Assembly (NCBI GenBank): GCA_024709145.1 | Contig: JANJXG010000042.1 | Span: forward strand, 1-43,461 | Length of the DNA: 43,461 bases | Origin: Bacteroidales bacterium | GTDB lineage: Bacteria > Bacteroidota > Bacteroidia > Bacteroidales > F082 | Direction of reading: 5' to 3' | Part shown: positions 6,610 through 19,013 of the stretch, piece by piece | Position numbering within the stretch: the first letter of the stretch is position 1 | Layout of the letters: each line of letters starts with the position of its first letter | The notes under the pieces: model-generated | Told to the model about the DNA's origin: nothing | The model's database searches: none | The model's input: only the letters and a program-made list of their open reading frames with translations | Made by a program: the position numbers and the translations under genes

Positions 6610-9423
6610 ATGAACCAAACTGACAGTTCAAAATACATTCAAATCAAGCATGCCAAGGTCAACAATTTAAAAGACCTGAATATTTCACTCCCAAAAAACA
6701 AGCTGATAGTAGTGACAGGTCTTTCCGGCTCAGGAAAATCCTCCCTGGCTTTCGATACACTTTATGCTGAAGGCCAGAGACGCTATGTGGAAAGCCTGAG
6801 TTCTTATGCCAGGCAATTTTTAGGAAGAATGAATAAGCCTGATGTTGAACAAATTACAGGTCTATCACCCGCTATTGCCATAGAACAAAAAGTTAACAGC
6901 CGTAACCCCAGATCAACTGTTGGAACTTCCACAGAGATTTACGAATATATAAAACTCCTGTTTGCAAGAATCGGAACGACTATTTCTCCCATTTCAGGAC
7001 AGGCTGTCAAACGACATCAGGTGAAGGATGTGGTTAATTTTCTCCTTGATCAAACAGTTGGTGAAACAGCTTATGTACTCGCACCACTAACAGCCATACA
7101 GGGCCGAAGCACAAAAGAACAACTGACTGTGCTGATGCAGCAGGGATTTATCCGAATTATGGCAGATAAAGAAGTACATCGTATTGATGACTTTCTGGAA
7201 GAAAAAACCATCCCTGAAATTTCTGAACTACGGATTGTTGTTGACAGGTTGAGAATACAAAATGCTGATGATGAATTTGCTGCAAGAGCAGCTGACTCTA
7301 TTCAGACTGCTTTTTATGAAGGTAAAGGTTATTGTCAAATTTTGTTAACTGAAGCTGGTACTTTCAAAGAATTTACCTTTTCCGACCGATTCGAAGCAGA
7401 CGGCCTGACTTTTGAAGAACCATCCGTAAATATGTTCACCTTTAACAATCCTTTTGGGGCTTGCAAAACATGCGAAGGCTTTGGCTCGATCATCGGAATT
7501 GATGAAGACCTTGTGATACCAAACAAAGCAATTTCGGTGTTTGATGGTGCCGTAGCTTGCTGGAAAGGTGAAAAGATGGGTGAATTCAGAGACAAACTGG
7601 TCATGAATGCCTCAAAATTTGATTTTCCGATTCACAAACCTTACTACGCCCTAACCAAAGAGCAAAAGAAACTTCTTTGGACTGGAAATCAATGGTTTGA
7701 TGGACTTGATGAGTTCTTCGCCCAACTGGAAGACCAAAGTTATAAGATACAATACAGGGTGATGTTGTCACGCTACAGAGGCAAGACACGATGCCCCGAC
7801 TGTGAAGGAACACGACTACGGAAAGACGCTTCGTATGTTCAGGTGGGTGGAAAAAGCATTCCCGAAATCGTATTAATGCCTTTGGAGGAGGCTTATCATT
7901 TTTTTCAAACGTTGCAACTTTCAGGAAGCGAAGCCATTGTTGCAAAGAGACTGTTAACCGAAATAATCAGCCGCATGGCTTTTCTGCTTGAAGTTGGTTT
8001 GGGCTATCTAACACTCAACAGGCTTTCGAATAGCCTTTCAGGCGGAGAATCGCAACGAATTAACCTGGCAACATCATTGGGATCAAGCCTTGTAGGGTCA
8101 ACCTATATTCTTGACGAGCCCAGTATTGGACTTCACCCACGCGACACACAAAAACTAATTGGTGTATTGAGGCGATTGCGCGACATAGGAAATACTGTGA
8201 TTGTTGTTGAGCATGACGAAGACATAATCAAAGCAGCAGACCAGATAGTTGACATTGGACCTTTGGCAGGGAGGCAAGGTGGAGAACTGGTATTTCAGGG
8301 TACGTTTGAAGAGATACTTGAAAGTAAAAACAGTTTGACAGGCAATTATCTAAGTGGAAAAGAGCAAGTTCCGCTTCCTGCCAGGCGCAGAAGATGGACA
8401 GATTATATCGAGATCATTGGCGCTTCAGAGAATAACCTGCAAAATCTTTCATTGAAAATACCTTTGGCTGTCATGACTGTCGTAACCGGTGTCAGCGGAT
8501 CAGGGAAATCATCGCTTATTAGGAGTATATTGTATCCTGCTTTAAAAAAAATCACCGGAGGTTATGCAGATAAGACTGGGCGGTATGGTGAAATCAAAGG
8601 AGATTTGAATCGAATCGGCGCTGTGGAAATGATAGATCAAAATCCAATCGGGCGTTCCTCAAGATCCAATCCGGTAACCTATGTGAAAGCATTTGATGAA
8701 ATCAGGCAGATGTATTCAGAAATCAAGTTAGCAAAGACACGCGGGTACAAGCCGGGTTATTTTTCATTTAATGTACCGGGAGGGCGTTGTGATGCTTGTG
8801 AAGGTGAAGGCAGTGTGACCATCGAAATGCAGTTTATGGCCGATGTTCACCTGGAATGTGATGTATGTAAAGGTAAAAGATTTAAAGAGGAAGTGTTGGA
8901 TATCAGGTTTATGCATCAAAATATTGCTGACCTGCTTGACATGACTATTGACGAAGCAATTGAGTTTTTTGATGCCCATCAAAAGCAATCCAACCTTATT
9001 AAAAAAATACTATCCAAACTCCAGCCACTTCAGGATGTCGGACTCGGATACCTTAAACTCGGCCAATCCTCAAGTACGCTCAGCGGAGGTGAAGCACAAC
9101 GTATCAAGCTAGCCTTTTTCCTCACGAAAGGACAAACCGAAAAACCTACCATGTTCATTTTTGATGAACCAACAACAGGACTTCATTTTCACGATATCAA
9201 TAAGCTGATGGATGCCTTTCATGCTTTGCTGGAGAACGGACATAGCCTTGTTATCATCGAACACAACCCTGAAATAATCAAGAGCGGCGATTGGATTATC
9301 GACCTTGGACCTGAAGGAGGAGACAAAGGCGGTCAGCTTGTTTTTGAAGGTCTACCGGAAGATTTAATCAAGCAAAGCAATTCCTACACAGGTGCAGCTA
9401 TAAGAGAAAAGCTACATGCATAA
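6610..9423 (+). CDS. uvrA: UvrABC system protein A (excinuclease ATPase)
   Basis: The 937-residue length fits full-size UvrA. It has two ABC ATPase halves. The first has Walker A GLSGSGKSS (about 37-45), the UvrA segment YARQFLGRM, zinc-ligand pairs CKTC and CPDC, and signature LSGGESQR followed by ILDEPSIGLHPRD. The second has Walker A GVSGSGKSS, the RSNPVTY segment, the CDAC...CDVC zinc module needed for damage-specific DNA binding, LSGGEAQR, and IFDEPTTGLHFHD. UvrA dimers scan DNA with UvrB in nucleotide excision repair in the cytoplasm. It is divergent from the sigma gene, and no uvrB or uvrC lies in the window. Both zinc modules are intact, which argues for a canonical UvrA rather than a zinc-poor paralogue; Bacteroidota often have more than one uvrA-like gene. 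Confidence 0.96.
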   Translation: MNQTDSSKYIQIKHAKVNNLKDLNISLPKNKLIVVTGLSGSGKSSLAFDTLYAEGQRRYVESLSSYARQFLGRMNKPDVEQITGLSPAIAIEQKVNSRNPRSTVGTSTEIYEYIKLLFARIGTTISPISGQAVKRHQVKDVVNFLLDQTVGETAYVLAPLTAIQGRSTKEQLTVLMQQGFIRIMADKEVHRIDDFLEEKTIPEISELRIVVDRLRIQNADDEFAARAADSIQTAFYEGKGYCQILLTEAGTFKEFTFSDRFEADGLTFEEPSVNMFTFNNPFGACKTCEGFGSIIGIDEDLVIPNKAISVFDGAVACWKGEKMGEFRDKLVMNASKFDFPIHKPYYALTKEQKKLLWTGNQWFDGLDEFFAQLEDQSYKIQYRVMLSRYRGKTRCPDCEGTRLRKDASYVQVGGKSIPEIVLMPLEEAYHFFQTLQLSGSEAIVAKRLLTEIISRMAFLLEVGLGYLTLNRLSNSLSGGESQRINLATSLGSSLVGSTYILDEPSIGLHPRDTQKLIGVLRRLRDIGNTVIVVEHDEDIIKAADQIVDIGPLAGRQGGELVFQGTFEEILESKNSLTGNYLSGKEQVPLPARRRRWTDYIEIIGASENNLQNLSLKIPLAVMTVVTGVSGSGKSSLIRSILYPALKKITGGYADKTGRYGEIKGDLNRIGAVEMIDQNPIGRSSRSNPVTYVKAFDEIRQMYSEIKLAKTRGYKPGYFSFNVPGGRCDACEGEGSVTIEMQFMADVHLECDVCKGKRFKEEVLDIRFMHQNIADLLDMTIDEAIEFFDAHQKQSNLIKKILSKLQPLQDVGLGYLKLGQSSSTLSGGEAQRIKLAFFLTKGQTEKPTMFIFDEPTTGLHFHDINKLMDAFHALLENGHSLVIIEHNPEIIKSGDWIIDLGPEGGDKGGQLVFEGLPEDLIKQSNSYTGAAIREKLHA

Positions 9424-9530
9424 ATCATGAAAAATCACTACTTTTGTCGAATCTGAGTTGATTTTGATCCTTAAAAAATTCCTTTAGATTTATTTAAAAA
9501 AAAATATATACTACTAAATATTAATACTTT

Positions 9531-10673
9531 ATGAGAAATTTTGTTCTTTTTGCCTATCTACTACTTATGTTTGTTTCATGCGGAACCCCTGGCACACACA
9601 ACCACACCCACGATCACGATCATAACCACGACCATGATCACAGTCATGGTGAAGTCAATGCAAAATCTGTGGTTCATTACGAACAGGAGAAGAATTTTAA
9701 ACAGGTTAAACAGCTCACATTTGGAGGAGATAATGCTGAAGCCTATTTTAGTTTTAATGACAAAATGATTGTATTTCAGACCAATAATCCAGCCTGGTCA
9801 CTTGAGTGCGACCAAATTTTTTACTCCCCGATCGAAGGTGCCAAAATGGATAAAGAAATGCCCCAAATGATCAGTACAGGTATGGGCCGCACAACTTGTT
9901 CTTATTTTATGCCAGGCGACAGCACGATCCTTTTTGCCTCTACGCATATGGGAAATGGAAGTTGCCCTCATGTGCCGGCACCGAGAGAAGATGGTAAATA
10001 CGTTTGGCCAATCTATGAAGATTACAACATCTTTGTTTCAGATCTTCACGGAAATATTATTGATACGCTAACCAACAGAAAAGGTTATGATGCCGAAGCA
10101 ACAGTATCACCCAAAGGCGACAAAATTGTTTTCACTTCAGATAGATCAGGTGATTTGGAGCTGTATACCATGAACATTGATGGCAGCGATGTGAAACAAA
10201 TTACCACTGAATTGGGATATGACGGAGGCGCATTCTTTTCACCTGACGGAAGCAAACTCGTCTTCCGTTCTTCACGACCAAAAACACCCGAAGAACAGCA
10301 GGAGTACAAAGAATTGCTAAAACAGGGCCTGGTTATGCCAACCAATATGGAAATTTATGTGTGTGATGTTGATGGTTCAAACTTGAGGCAGATCACCAAA
10401 TTGGGTAAGGCAAACTGGGCACCCTATTTTCATCCATCAGGTGAAAAAATTGTATTTAGTTCAAATCACAAATCTTCACGTGGTTATCAGTTCAATATTT
10501 TCATGATTAACCTCGATGGAACTGGTTTGAAACAAATCAGCTGGGACGATACTTTTGATGCTTTTCCAATGTTTTCGTTTGATGGTAAGAAATTAATCTT
10601 TTCCAGCAACCGGAATAATAATGGAACACGTGACACCAATATTTTCCTTGCTGACTGGCAAGATGTTGATTAA
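9531..10673 (+). CDS. TolB/WD40-like beta-propeller lipoprotein with His-rich N-terminal tail
   Basis: The 380 residues begin with a short hydrophobic signal and FVSC (C17), a good lipobox. Directly after it, residues 23-39 carry nine His at every second position alternating with Asp, Asn, Thr or Ser, then a linker. The remainder contains repeated PD40-type blades: YDAEATVSPKGDKIVFTSDR, YDGGAFFSPDGSKLVFRSS, YFHPSGEKIVFSS and FSFDGKKLIFSSNR, each near a DG-S/T-x-(L/V)-(R/K)-Q-I-(T/S) strand. Such propellers act as binding scaffolds in the periplasm or on the cell surface. The His/Asp tail suggests zinc, nickel or copper binding but is not proof. It stands alone, with its own terminator downstream. 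No catalytic motif is seen and the function is unknown. Confidence 0.82.
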   Translation: MRNFVLFAYLLLMFVSCGTPGTHNHTHDHDHNHDHDHSHGEVNAKSVVHYEQEKNFKQVKQLTFGGDNAEAYFSFNDKMIVFQTNNPAWSLECDQIFYSPIEGAKMDKEMPQMISTGMGRTTCSYFMPGDSTILFASTHMGNGSCPHVPAPREDGKYVWPIYEDYNIFVSDLHGNIIDTLTNRKGYDAEATVSPKGDKIVFTSDRSGDLELYTMNIDGSDVKQITTELGYDGGAFFSPDGSKLVFRSSRPKTPEEQQEYKELLKQGLVMPTNMEIYVCDVDGSNLRQITKLGKANWAPYFHPSGEKIVFSSNHKSSRGYQFNIFMINLDGTGLKQISWDDTFDAFPMFSFDGKKLIFSSNRNNNGTRDTNIFLADWQDVD

Positions 10674-10723
10674 TAATATCTTATATTATCCGAAAATGAA
10701 TTCAACTGCTATTTAAATTCGCG

Positions 10724-10753
10724 GGCCTTGGTAAATTACTAAGGCCTTTTTTT
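10724..10753 (+). terminator. Rho-independent terminator after the propeller lipoprotein
   Basis: An 11-bp stem with one G-T pair (arms beginning and ending GGCCTT and AAGGCC, 10724-10746) closes on a single-base loop and is followed by seven T. It lies about 50 bases past the stop at 10673. Confidence 0.87.
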
Positions 10754-10766
10754 ATTCCTTTAAATA

Positions 10767-11270
10767 ATGATCAACACAACACAAAAAGCCGTTTTTCAAA
10801 CACTGGATGAGCTAAATATCCCTTTTCAGGTAATTAATCACCCTCCCACTCCAACTGTCGAAGATGCATTGGTGTATTGGAAAGATTTGGATGCAGTACA
10901 TTGCAAGAATCTATTTTTCAGAAATCACAAAGGAAACAAACATTATCTAGTCATTTTTGAATGCATGCAACAACTTGCTATTCATGACCTTGAACAGCGT
11001 TTAAAACAAGGTAAGTTAAGTTTTGCATCGGAGGAGCGGATGCAAAAATACCTTGGAGTGAAACCAGGCAGTGTTTCACCATTCGGGCTGATTAATGACC
11101 ATGATCACCACGTTCATGTTTTTATTGATAAAAATCTGGAAAAAACTGAAAAGCTAAGTTTTCATCCCAATGACAATACGGCAAGTGTAAGTATCGCAAC
11201 CACTGATTTTATTCGTTTCCTGATAGCCATGGGCAACGAATTTAATTTTTTGGATCTATATGAGTTATAG
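10767..11270 (+). CDS. Prolyl-tRNA editing (YbaK/ProXp-type) deacylase-like protein
   Basis: The 167 residues form a single YbaK/aminoacyl-tRNA editing domain of the type annotated as prolyl-tRNA synthetase-associated. Visible features are NHPPTPTVEDAL near the N-terminus, HCKNLFFRNHKGNKHYL with the conserved Lys (K47) at the position used for catalysis in ProXp-type enzymes, and a GVKPGSVSPFGLIND segment lining the pocket. Free-standing members hydrolyse mischarged tRNA, usually Ala-tRNA(Pro) or a related product, in the cytoplasm. Length fits the family. It is preceded by a terminator and separated by about 135 bases from the arginine deiminase gene, so it is probably a single-gene unit. 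Substrate specificity within the family cannot be read by eye. Confidence 0.85.
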   Translation: MINTTQKAVFQTLDELNIPFQVINHPPTPTVEDALVYWKDLDAVHCKNLFFRNHKGNKHYLVIFECMQQLAIHDLEQRLKQGKLSFASEERMQKYLGVKPGSVSPFGLINDHDHHVHVFIDKNLEKTEKLSFHPNDNTASVSIATTDFIRFLIAMGNEFNFLDLYEL

Positions 11271-11325
11271 TGTCACGTTAACCAATAATGATCAAATGAT
11301 TTCGGATTCAAGCAAGAACAATTGT

Positions 11326-11333
11326 TATCTTTG
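11326..11333 (+). promoter_or_regulatory. Possible -7 promoter element for the arginine deiminase operon
   Basis: TATCTTTG matches the Bacteroidota -7 consensus TAnnTTTG. The upstream element is poor, with only TTCG at about 21 bases. The implied leader to the ATG at 11407 is about 65 bases and very AT-rich. Confidence 0.4.
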
Positions 11334-11406
11334 TCACTCAATCATCAATAATTAAATAATTATCAATCAAATCATTATCTTGTTTGATTCAAAAAAAAAT
11401 CACCTT

Positions 11407-12675
11407 ATGTCAGAAATAGATAAAATTCAGGTTCAGGTTCATTCCGAAATCGGTCAGCTTGAATGCGTGATTACGCACACTCCCGGAGCAGAGGTTGAAA
11501 ACATGACACCCGAAAATGCCGCTAGAGCGTTGTACAGCGATATACTCAATCTTAGTGTGGCTTTACCAGAATACAATCAATTTCATGGTGTTTTGAAAAA
11601 ATTCGCTAAGGTATTTGAAGTGAGGGACTTGCTGGCTGATGTCTTAAAAAACGATGCAGTTCGAAATGATTTGATCAGCAAAATCTGCCGATATGAATCA
11701 ACAGATGACATATGCGGACACCTGAGGGAATACAGTAGTGAGGAGTTGGCCAAGCAATTGATCGAAGGTGTCGAAATGAGAAAAGATACTTTAACAAAGT
11801 TTCTTGACAATGAACGCTTTTCGCTACATCCACTACCTAATTTCTTTTTCACCAGAGATGCTTCCTTCAGCATGAACGATTCAGTATTGGTTGGACATAT
11901 GGCCAACAAAGTGAGGGAGCGGGAAGCATGGATTATGGAGGCCATTTTTACGCATCATCCCATCATTTCAGCAAAGACCGTTAACCCTGTGAAGCTTTTT
12001 GATAAAACGGGTAAAGCCACTATTGAAGGAGGAGATGTGCTCATTGCCCGTGAAGATGTTTTCCTGAGCGGCATCAGCGGGCGTACAACAAGTCAGGGCA
12101 TTGATTCAGTTGTTGAATACCTGAAAACACTTCCCGGCGTCAAACATTTTATATTACAAGAGCTTCCCTATACACCAGAATCATTTATCCATCTCGACAT
12201 GGTGTTTACGATACTTGATAAAGACACCTGCATGATTTTTGAGCCGCTAATTCTGCGATCGAGCAGACACATCACCATTCACATTGTGATTGATGGAAAT
12301 AAAGTGATCAAAATCAGAGAAGAACAAAACATACTCACCGCATTAAAAGAATTAGGAATGGATTTGAAACCGATTTTTTGTGGTGGATATCACGATATTT
12401 TTAACATGGAGCGCGAACAATGGCAGAGTGGTGCTAATTTTTTCGCACTCGCACCCGGGAAAGTAATCGGTTATGGACGCAACACGCACACCATGGAGGC
12501 ATTGAACCAGCATGGTTATGAAATTATCAAGGCAAAAGATTTATTAAAGAACAAAGTTGAAGCCAACCACTATGAAAAGTTTGTTATTACCATCGAAGGA
12601 GCTGAACTTTCGCGCGGTGGTGGAGGCGCCCGGTGTATGACAATGCCAATACGTCGGAAAAAAATTGACTGGTAG
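11407..12675 (+). CDS. arcA: Arginine deiminase
   Basis: I chose the ATG at 11407 (422 residues) over the in-frame TTG at 11380. The family's guanidino-modifying signatures are present: IGQLECVITHTPGAEVE at the N-terminus, FFTRDASF, EGGDVLI, HLDMVFTIL with the catalytic His, and the C-terminal GGGARCMTMP with nucleophile C410. The enzyme converts arginine to citrulline and ammonia, the first step of the arginine deiminase pathway, in the cytoplasm. The other pathway genes (ornithine carbamoyltransferase, carbamate kinase, arginine/ornithine antiporter) are absent here. Instead a cyclase gene begins 2 bases after the stop, so the two are probably co-transcribed. The enzyme could serve ATP generation, acid resistance or nitrogen supply, depending on genes elsewhere. 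Confidence 0.93.
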   Translation: MSEIDKIQVQVHSEIGQLECVITHTPGAEVENMTPENAARALYSDILNLSVALPEYNQFHGVLKKFAKVFEVRDLLADVLKNDAVRNDLISKICRYESTDDICGHLREYSSEELAKQLIEGVEMRKDTLTKFLDNERFSLHPLPNFFFTRDASFSMNDSVLVGHMANKVREREAWIMEAIFTHHPIISAKTVNPVKLFDKTGKATIEGGDVLIAREDVFLSGISGRTTSQGIDSVVEYLKTLPGVKHFILQELPYTPESFIHLDMVFTILDKDTCMIFEPLILRSSRHITIHIVIDGNKVIKIREEQNILTALKELGMDLKPIFCGGYHDIFNMEREQWQSGANFFALAPGKVIGYGRNTHTMEALNQHGYEIIKAKDLLKNKVEANHYEKFVITIEGAELSRGGGGARCMTMPIRRKKIDW

Positions 12676-12677
12676 GC

Positions 12678-15131
12678 ATGAAGAAGTCCCTGATCACCCC
12701 GAAGTTCTACAGCCTGAGAATTTATTTGGTTGCCGCCGGCATCTTTTTCATGCTTGTAATGCCTATTGCGGTGATCATGCTTTTTAAGTATGGCCCATAC
12801 TGGATGGAAGACAGCATGGCAAATGCCAATAAAGACGGAGTTGAAAATGTCTTGCTTTTCAAACCAAATTCAGGGCAAACGAATACGGCCACAAAAACCG
12901 AAACCACAGAAGCAGGACAAAATAAAACCGTCGTAATCGAACCTGATGATCTTCAATTTCCACAAACTTTCGGGCTTTTGCTCAGAATGATGCTGATTAG
13001 CATTTTCCTGGGATTTGCATGGAATTATCCGTTCAAAGTGTATTTTCGAAGGAAAAGAAAGAACCAACAACCATCTCAACGACTCGAAAAGTTTTGTCGT
13101 CAATGGCTATTGAAAATTCCACACATCAATGCCCTGATCGTTGCCTTCGGATTCGCGGTAGCACTAACCTTTATGGCATTTCAGGTTTTTGGGACGACAT
13201 TTAAAAGCAGTACGACCTTTGAATTTTTTGTGCAATTCTTCATCATTTCCTTATTGGGTGCTATACTGACAGTAATATTTGTCTATTTTTGGTTCAGACA
13301 CAGGGTAAGGTTTATTTACCTTGAACATGTGTTTGATACCGTCAGTTTATATCGCGCAACTGAAAACAGGTATCGTGATCATATCGTCAGACGACTGTGG
13401 ATCAATAGTTTAATGACCACACTCCTACCCTTAACGATCGTCATTTTTTACCTCTCGCTGACAAAAACCTCTATTCAGGAAGTGGGTGCACCTCAGTTAA
13501 ACGAAGACCAAATCAAAGTTTTATTTGGAAAATATGTTCATATCATTGAACAATCGAGTTTATTTCAGAGTGAGCATTTGTTTTATGTAAATGCCATCGA
13601 TAGCTTGCTGATGTTTATTGGTATTTTTAGTGGAATCTTCATCAGCATTATCTATCTTTTTTTCTTTGTAAACTGGACGCATTACAGCATTGTTATTCCT
13701 TTAAAAGAAGTAGTAGAAAAGATGCGGCAACCTGTTGAAACCGAACTCGACAGGTTAGCCATTCTGCGTACTGACGATGAAATTGGAGAGCTTGCCAATG
13801 GATACAACGAAATGGCGATGCGCATCACTGGAAATATCAGAGCCTTGTCACAGATTACACAGGCAAATCAGCGCTTTGTGCCGGTTCAGTTTTTAGAAAT
13901 ACTTGATAAAGAAAGTATTACAGATGTAAATCTGGGAGATCAGGTTCAAAAGATCATGACTGTTTTATTTGTAGATATACGTTCATTCACCACCTTGTCG
14001 GAACAATTGAGTCCTAAAGAGAATTTTGATTTTCTGAATGAATATCTCGGATTCATGGAACCGGTAATCCGTGCCCATGATGGCTTTGTTGATAAGTTCA
14101 TCGGTGATTCAATCATGGCATTGTTTCACCAAAGTCCGGAAGACGCCATTTCTGCCGCGTTGGAAATGCGGATTCAACTTGGATATTTTAACGAACTACT
14201 TGTGGCAGCCGGTAAACCAGCTATTGAAACGGGGGCAGGTATACATACCGGTAACCTGATGCTTGGTGTTGTTGGTGGAAAAGGGAGAATGGAAACCACG
14301 GTAATTTCGGACGCTGTGAACCTTGCATCCCGTCTCGAAGGGCTAACACGCAGCTATCCAGCCCGCATCATCATCTCTGAGGCAACGGTAAAATCTCTCA
14401 GTCCGGAACATCCCTTTGAAATTGATTTCATGGATGAAGTGTGGGTAAAAGGTCGTACAGGAAGCGTAAAGATATTTGCAGTGAATGGATTCAGGCAAAA
14501 TGAAGCTGGAATGACTCAAAAGGAAAGTTTTGCCGACAAAAGAATATCTCAGCTTAAACAAGCTGTTTTAGAGCATCTTGTGGTGTTTGAGAAAGACTTC
14601 CCTTATCATGATGCAGCCCATACAACCGATGTTTTTGAATCGGTGACGCGAGCAGCAATATACTACCAAATTGATCAGCAAGACCTCATCGTTCTTCAAG
14701 CTGCTGCCTTGCTTCATGAAACAGGGATGATAAACGGGCACGAGAACCATGAGGCAAATTCGGTTAAAATTGCCAGACAAATCCTGCCACAATTCAACTT
14801 TGATAAAAATCAAATCGAGACCATTTGTAAACTGATTATGGCAACGAAAATGCCGCAACAGCCAGACGATTTACTTTGTATGATATTATGCGATAGTGAT
14901 TTAGATTATTTGGGACGAAATGATTACCATGTCATTTCATTGAAACTGCGTGATGAGTGGGTGAAACACAATGGCTTTGGTAATGATGAAGAAAAATGGT
15001 TAAAAACTCAAATCCAATTTTTAAGTCAACATAGTTATTTCACTGATTTCATGAAACAGCAGCGAGATCAAGGGAAAAGGGAAAACCTCAAGGTAATTGA
15101 GCTGCAACTAGCAAATATAAAAAAACAATAA
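12678..15131 (+). CDS. Membrane class III adenylate cyclase with HAMP-like linker and C-terminal HD-type domain
   Basis: The 817 residues start with about five or six membrane helices (first at about 14-36, last near 310-330), including a probable periplasmic loop after the first. A HAMP-like linker (about 335-390, with DDEIGELANGYNEMA) leads to a class III cyclase domain at about 415-600. Metal ligands D433 (FVDIRSF) and D477 (GDS), adenine-selecting K473 and D545, and transition-state N548 and R552 are all present, so active adenylate cyclase is expected. The last 170 residues resemble an HD phosphohydrolase: YHDAAHTTDV (H644, H648), LLHETG (H680, E681) and DSDLD (D739-D743). The usual His-Asp doublet reads His-Glu, so hydrolytic activity is uncertain. 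It follows arcA by 2 bases. Cyclase and possible phosphodiesterase in one chain would be a self-limiting cAMP switch, but this is inference. Confidence 0.87.
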   Translation: MKKSLITPKFYSLRIYLVAAGIFFMLVMPIAVIMLFKYGPYWMEDSMANANKDGVENVLLFKPNSGQTNTATKTETTEAGQNKTVVIEPDDLQFPQTFGLLLRMMLISIFLGFAWNYPFKVYFRRKRKNQQPSQRLEKFCRQWLLKIPHINALIVAFGFAVALTFMAFQVFGTTFKSSTTFEFFVQFFIISLLGAILTVIFVYFWFRHRVRFIYLEHVFDTVSLYRATENRYRDHIVRRLWINSLMTTLLPLTIVIFYLSLTKTSIQEVGAPQLNEDQIKVLFGKYVHIIEQSSLFQSEHLFYVNAIDSLLMFIGIFSGIFISIIYLFFFVNWTHYSIVIPLKEVVEKMRQPVETELDRLAILRTDDEIGELANGYNEMAMRITGNIRALSQITQANQRFVPVQFLEILDKESITDVNLGDQVQKIMTVLFVDIRSFTTLSEQLSPKENFDFLNEYLGFMEPVIRAHDGFVDKFIGDSIMALFHQSPEDAISAALEMRIQLGYFNELLVAAGKPAIETGAGIHTGNLMLGVVGGKGRMETTVISDAVNLASRLEGLTRSYPARIIISEATVKSLSPEHPFEIDFMDEVWVKGRTGSVKIFAVNGFRQNEAGMTQKESFADKRISQLKQAVLEHLVVFEKDFPYHDAAHTTDVFESVTRAAIYYQIDQQDLIVLQAAALLHETGMINGHENHEANSVKIARQILPQFNFDKNQIETICKLIMATKMPQQPDDLLCMILCDSDLDYLGRNDYHVISLKLRDEWVKHNGFGNDEEKWLKTQIQFLSQHSYFTDFMKQQRDQGKRENLKVIELQLANIKKQ

Positions 15132-15177
15132 AGATAAACTTTCATACTTTGCTGAATCGGCTTCTGTCATTTTGCCA

Positions 15178-18832
<3,655 letters not shown>

Positions 18833-19013
18833 ATCGAATAACTTACCTTATTTATAATGAGCAGGTTAAAAATTAAAAAATTCTTTTCTGCCTGTAAAAT
18901 TTTATACCAAATAATCAATCAATACAAAACGAGACGGCTTTGGTTTATCAATCAAGCGGTTTAGGTTGAAATATCAATTACAACGCAAGCATATCAATAT
19001 GAGCTCCATAAAG
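18833..19013. other. Convergent intergenic region, no recognisable feature
   Basis: These 181 bases lie between the stops of ligA and the LolA-like gene. The region is AT-rich, has stops in all frames, and shows only a weak, interrupted hairpin possibility near 18860-18895. I cannot call a terminator with confidence. Confidence 0.5.

Noticed and set aside
9439-9446. TACTTTTG, a match to the -7 promoter consensus before the His-rich lipoprotein gene
   Set aside because: No TTTG-like box lies at 19-21 bases upstream and the site is about 85 bases from the ATG; not enough for a call.
9598-9655. CA/GATCA-rich tract that looks like a DNA repeat
   Set aside because: It encodes alternating His and Asp codons with mixed synonymous use; the repeat is at protein level, not a tandem DNA or CRISPR repeat.
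18860-18895. Possible terminator hairpin after ligA
   Set aside because: Pairing between the CAGG and CCTG ends is interrupted and the loop is long; weaker than the clear terminators elsewhere in the window.
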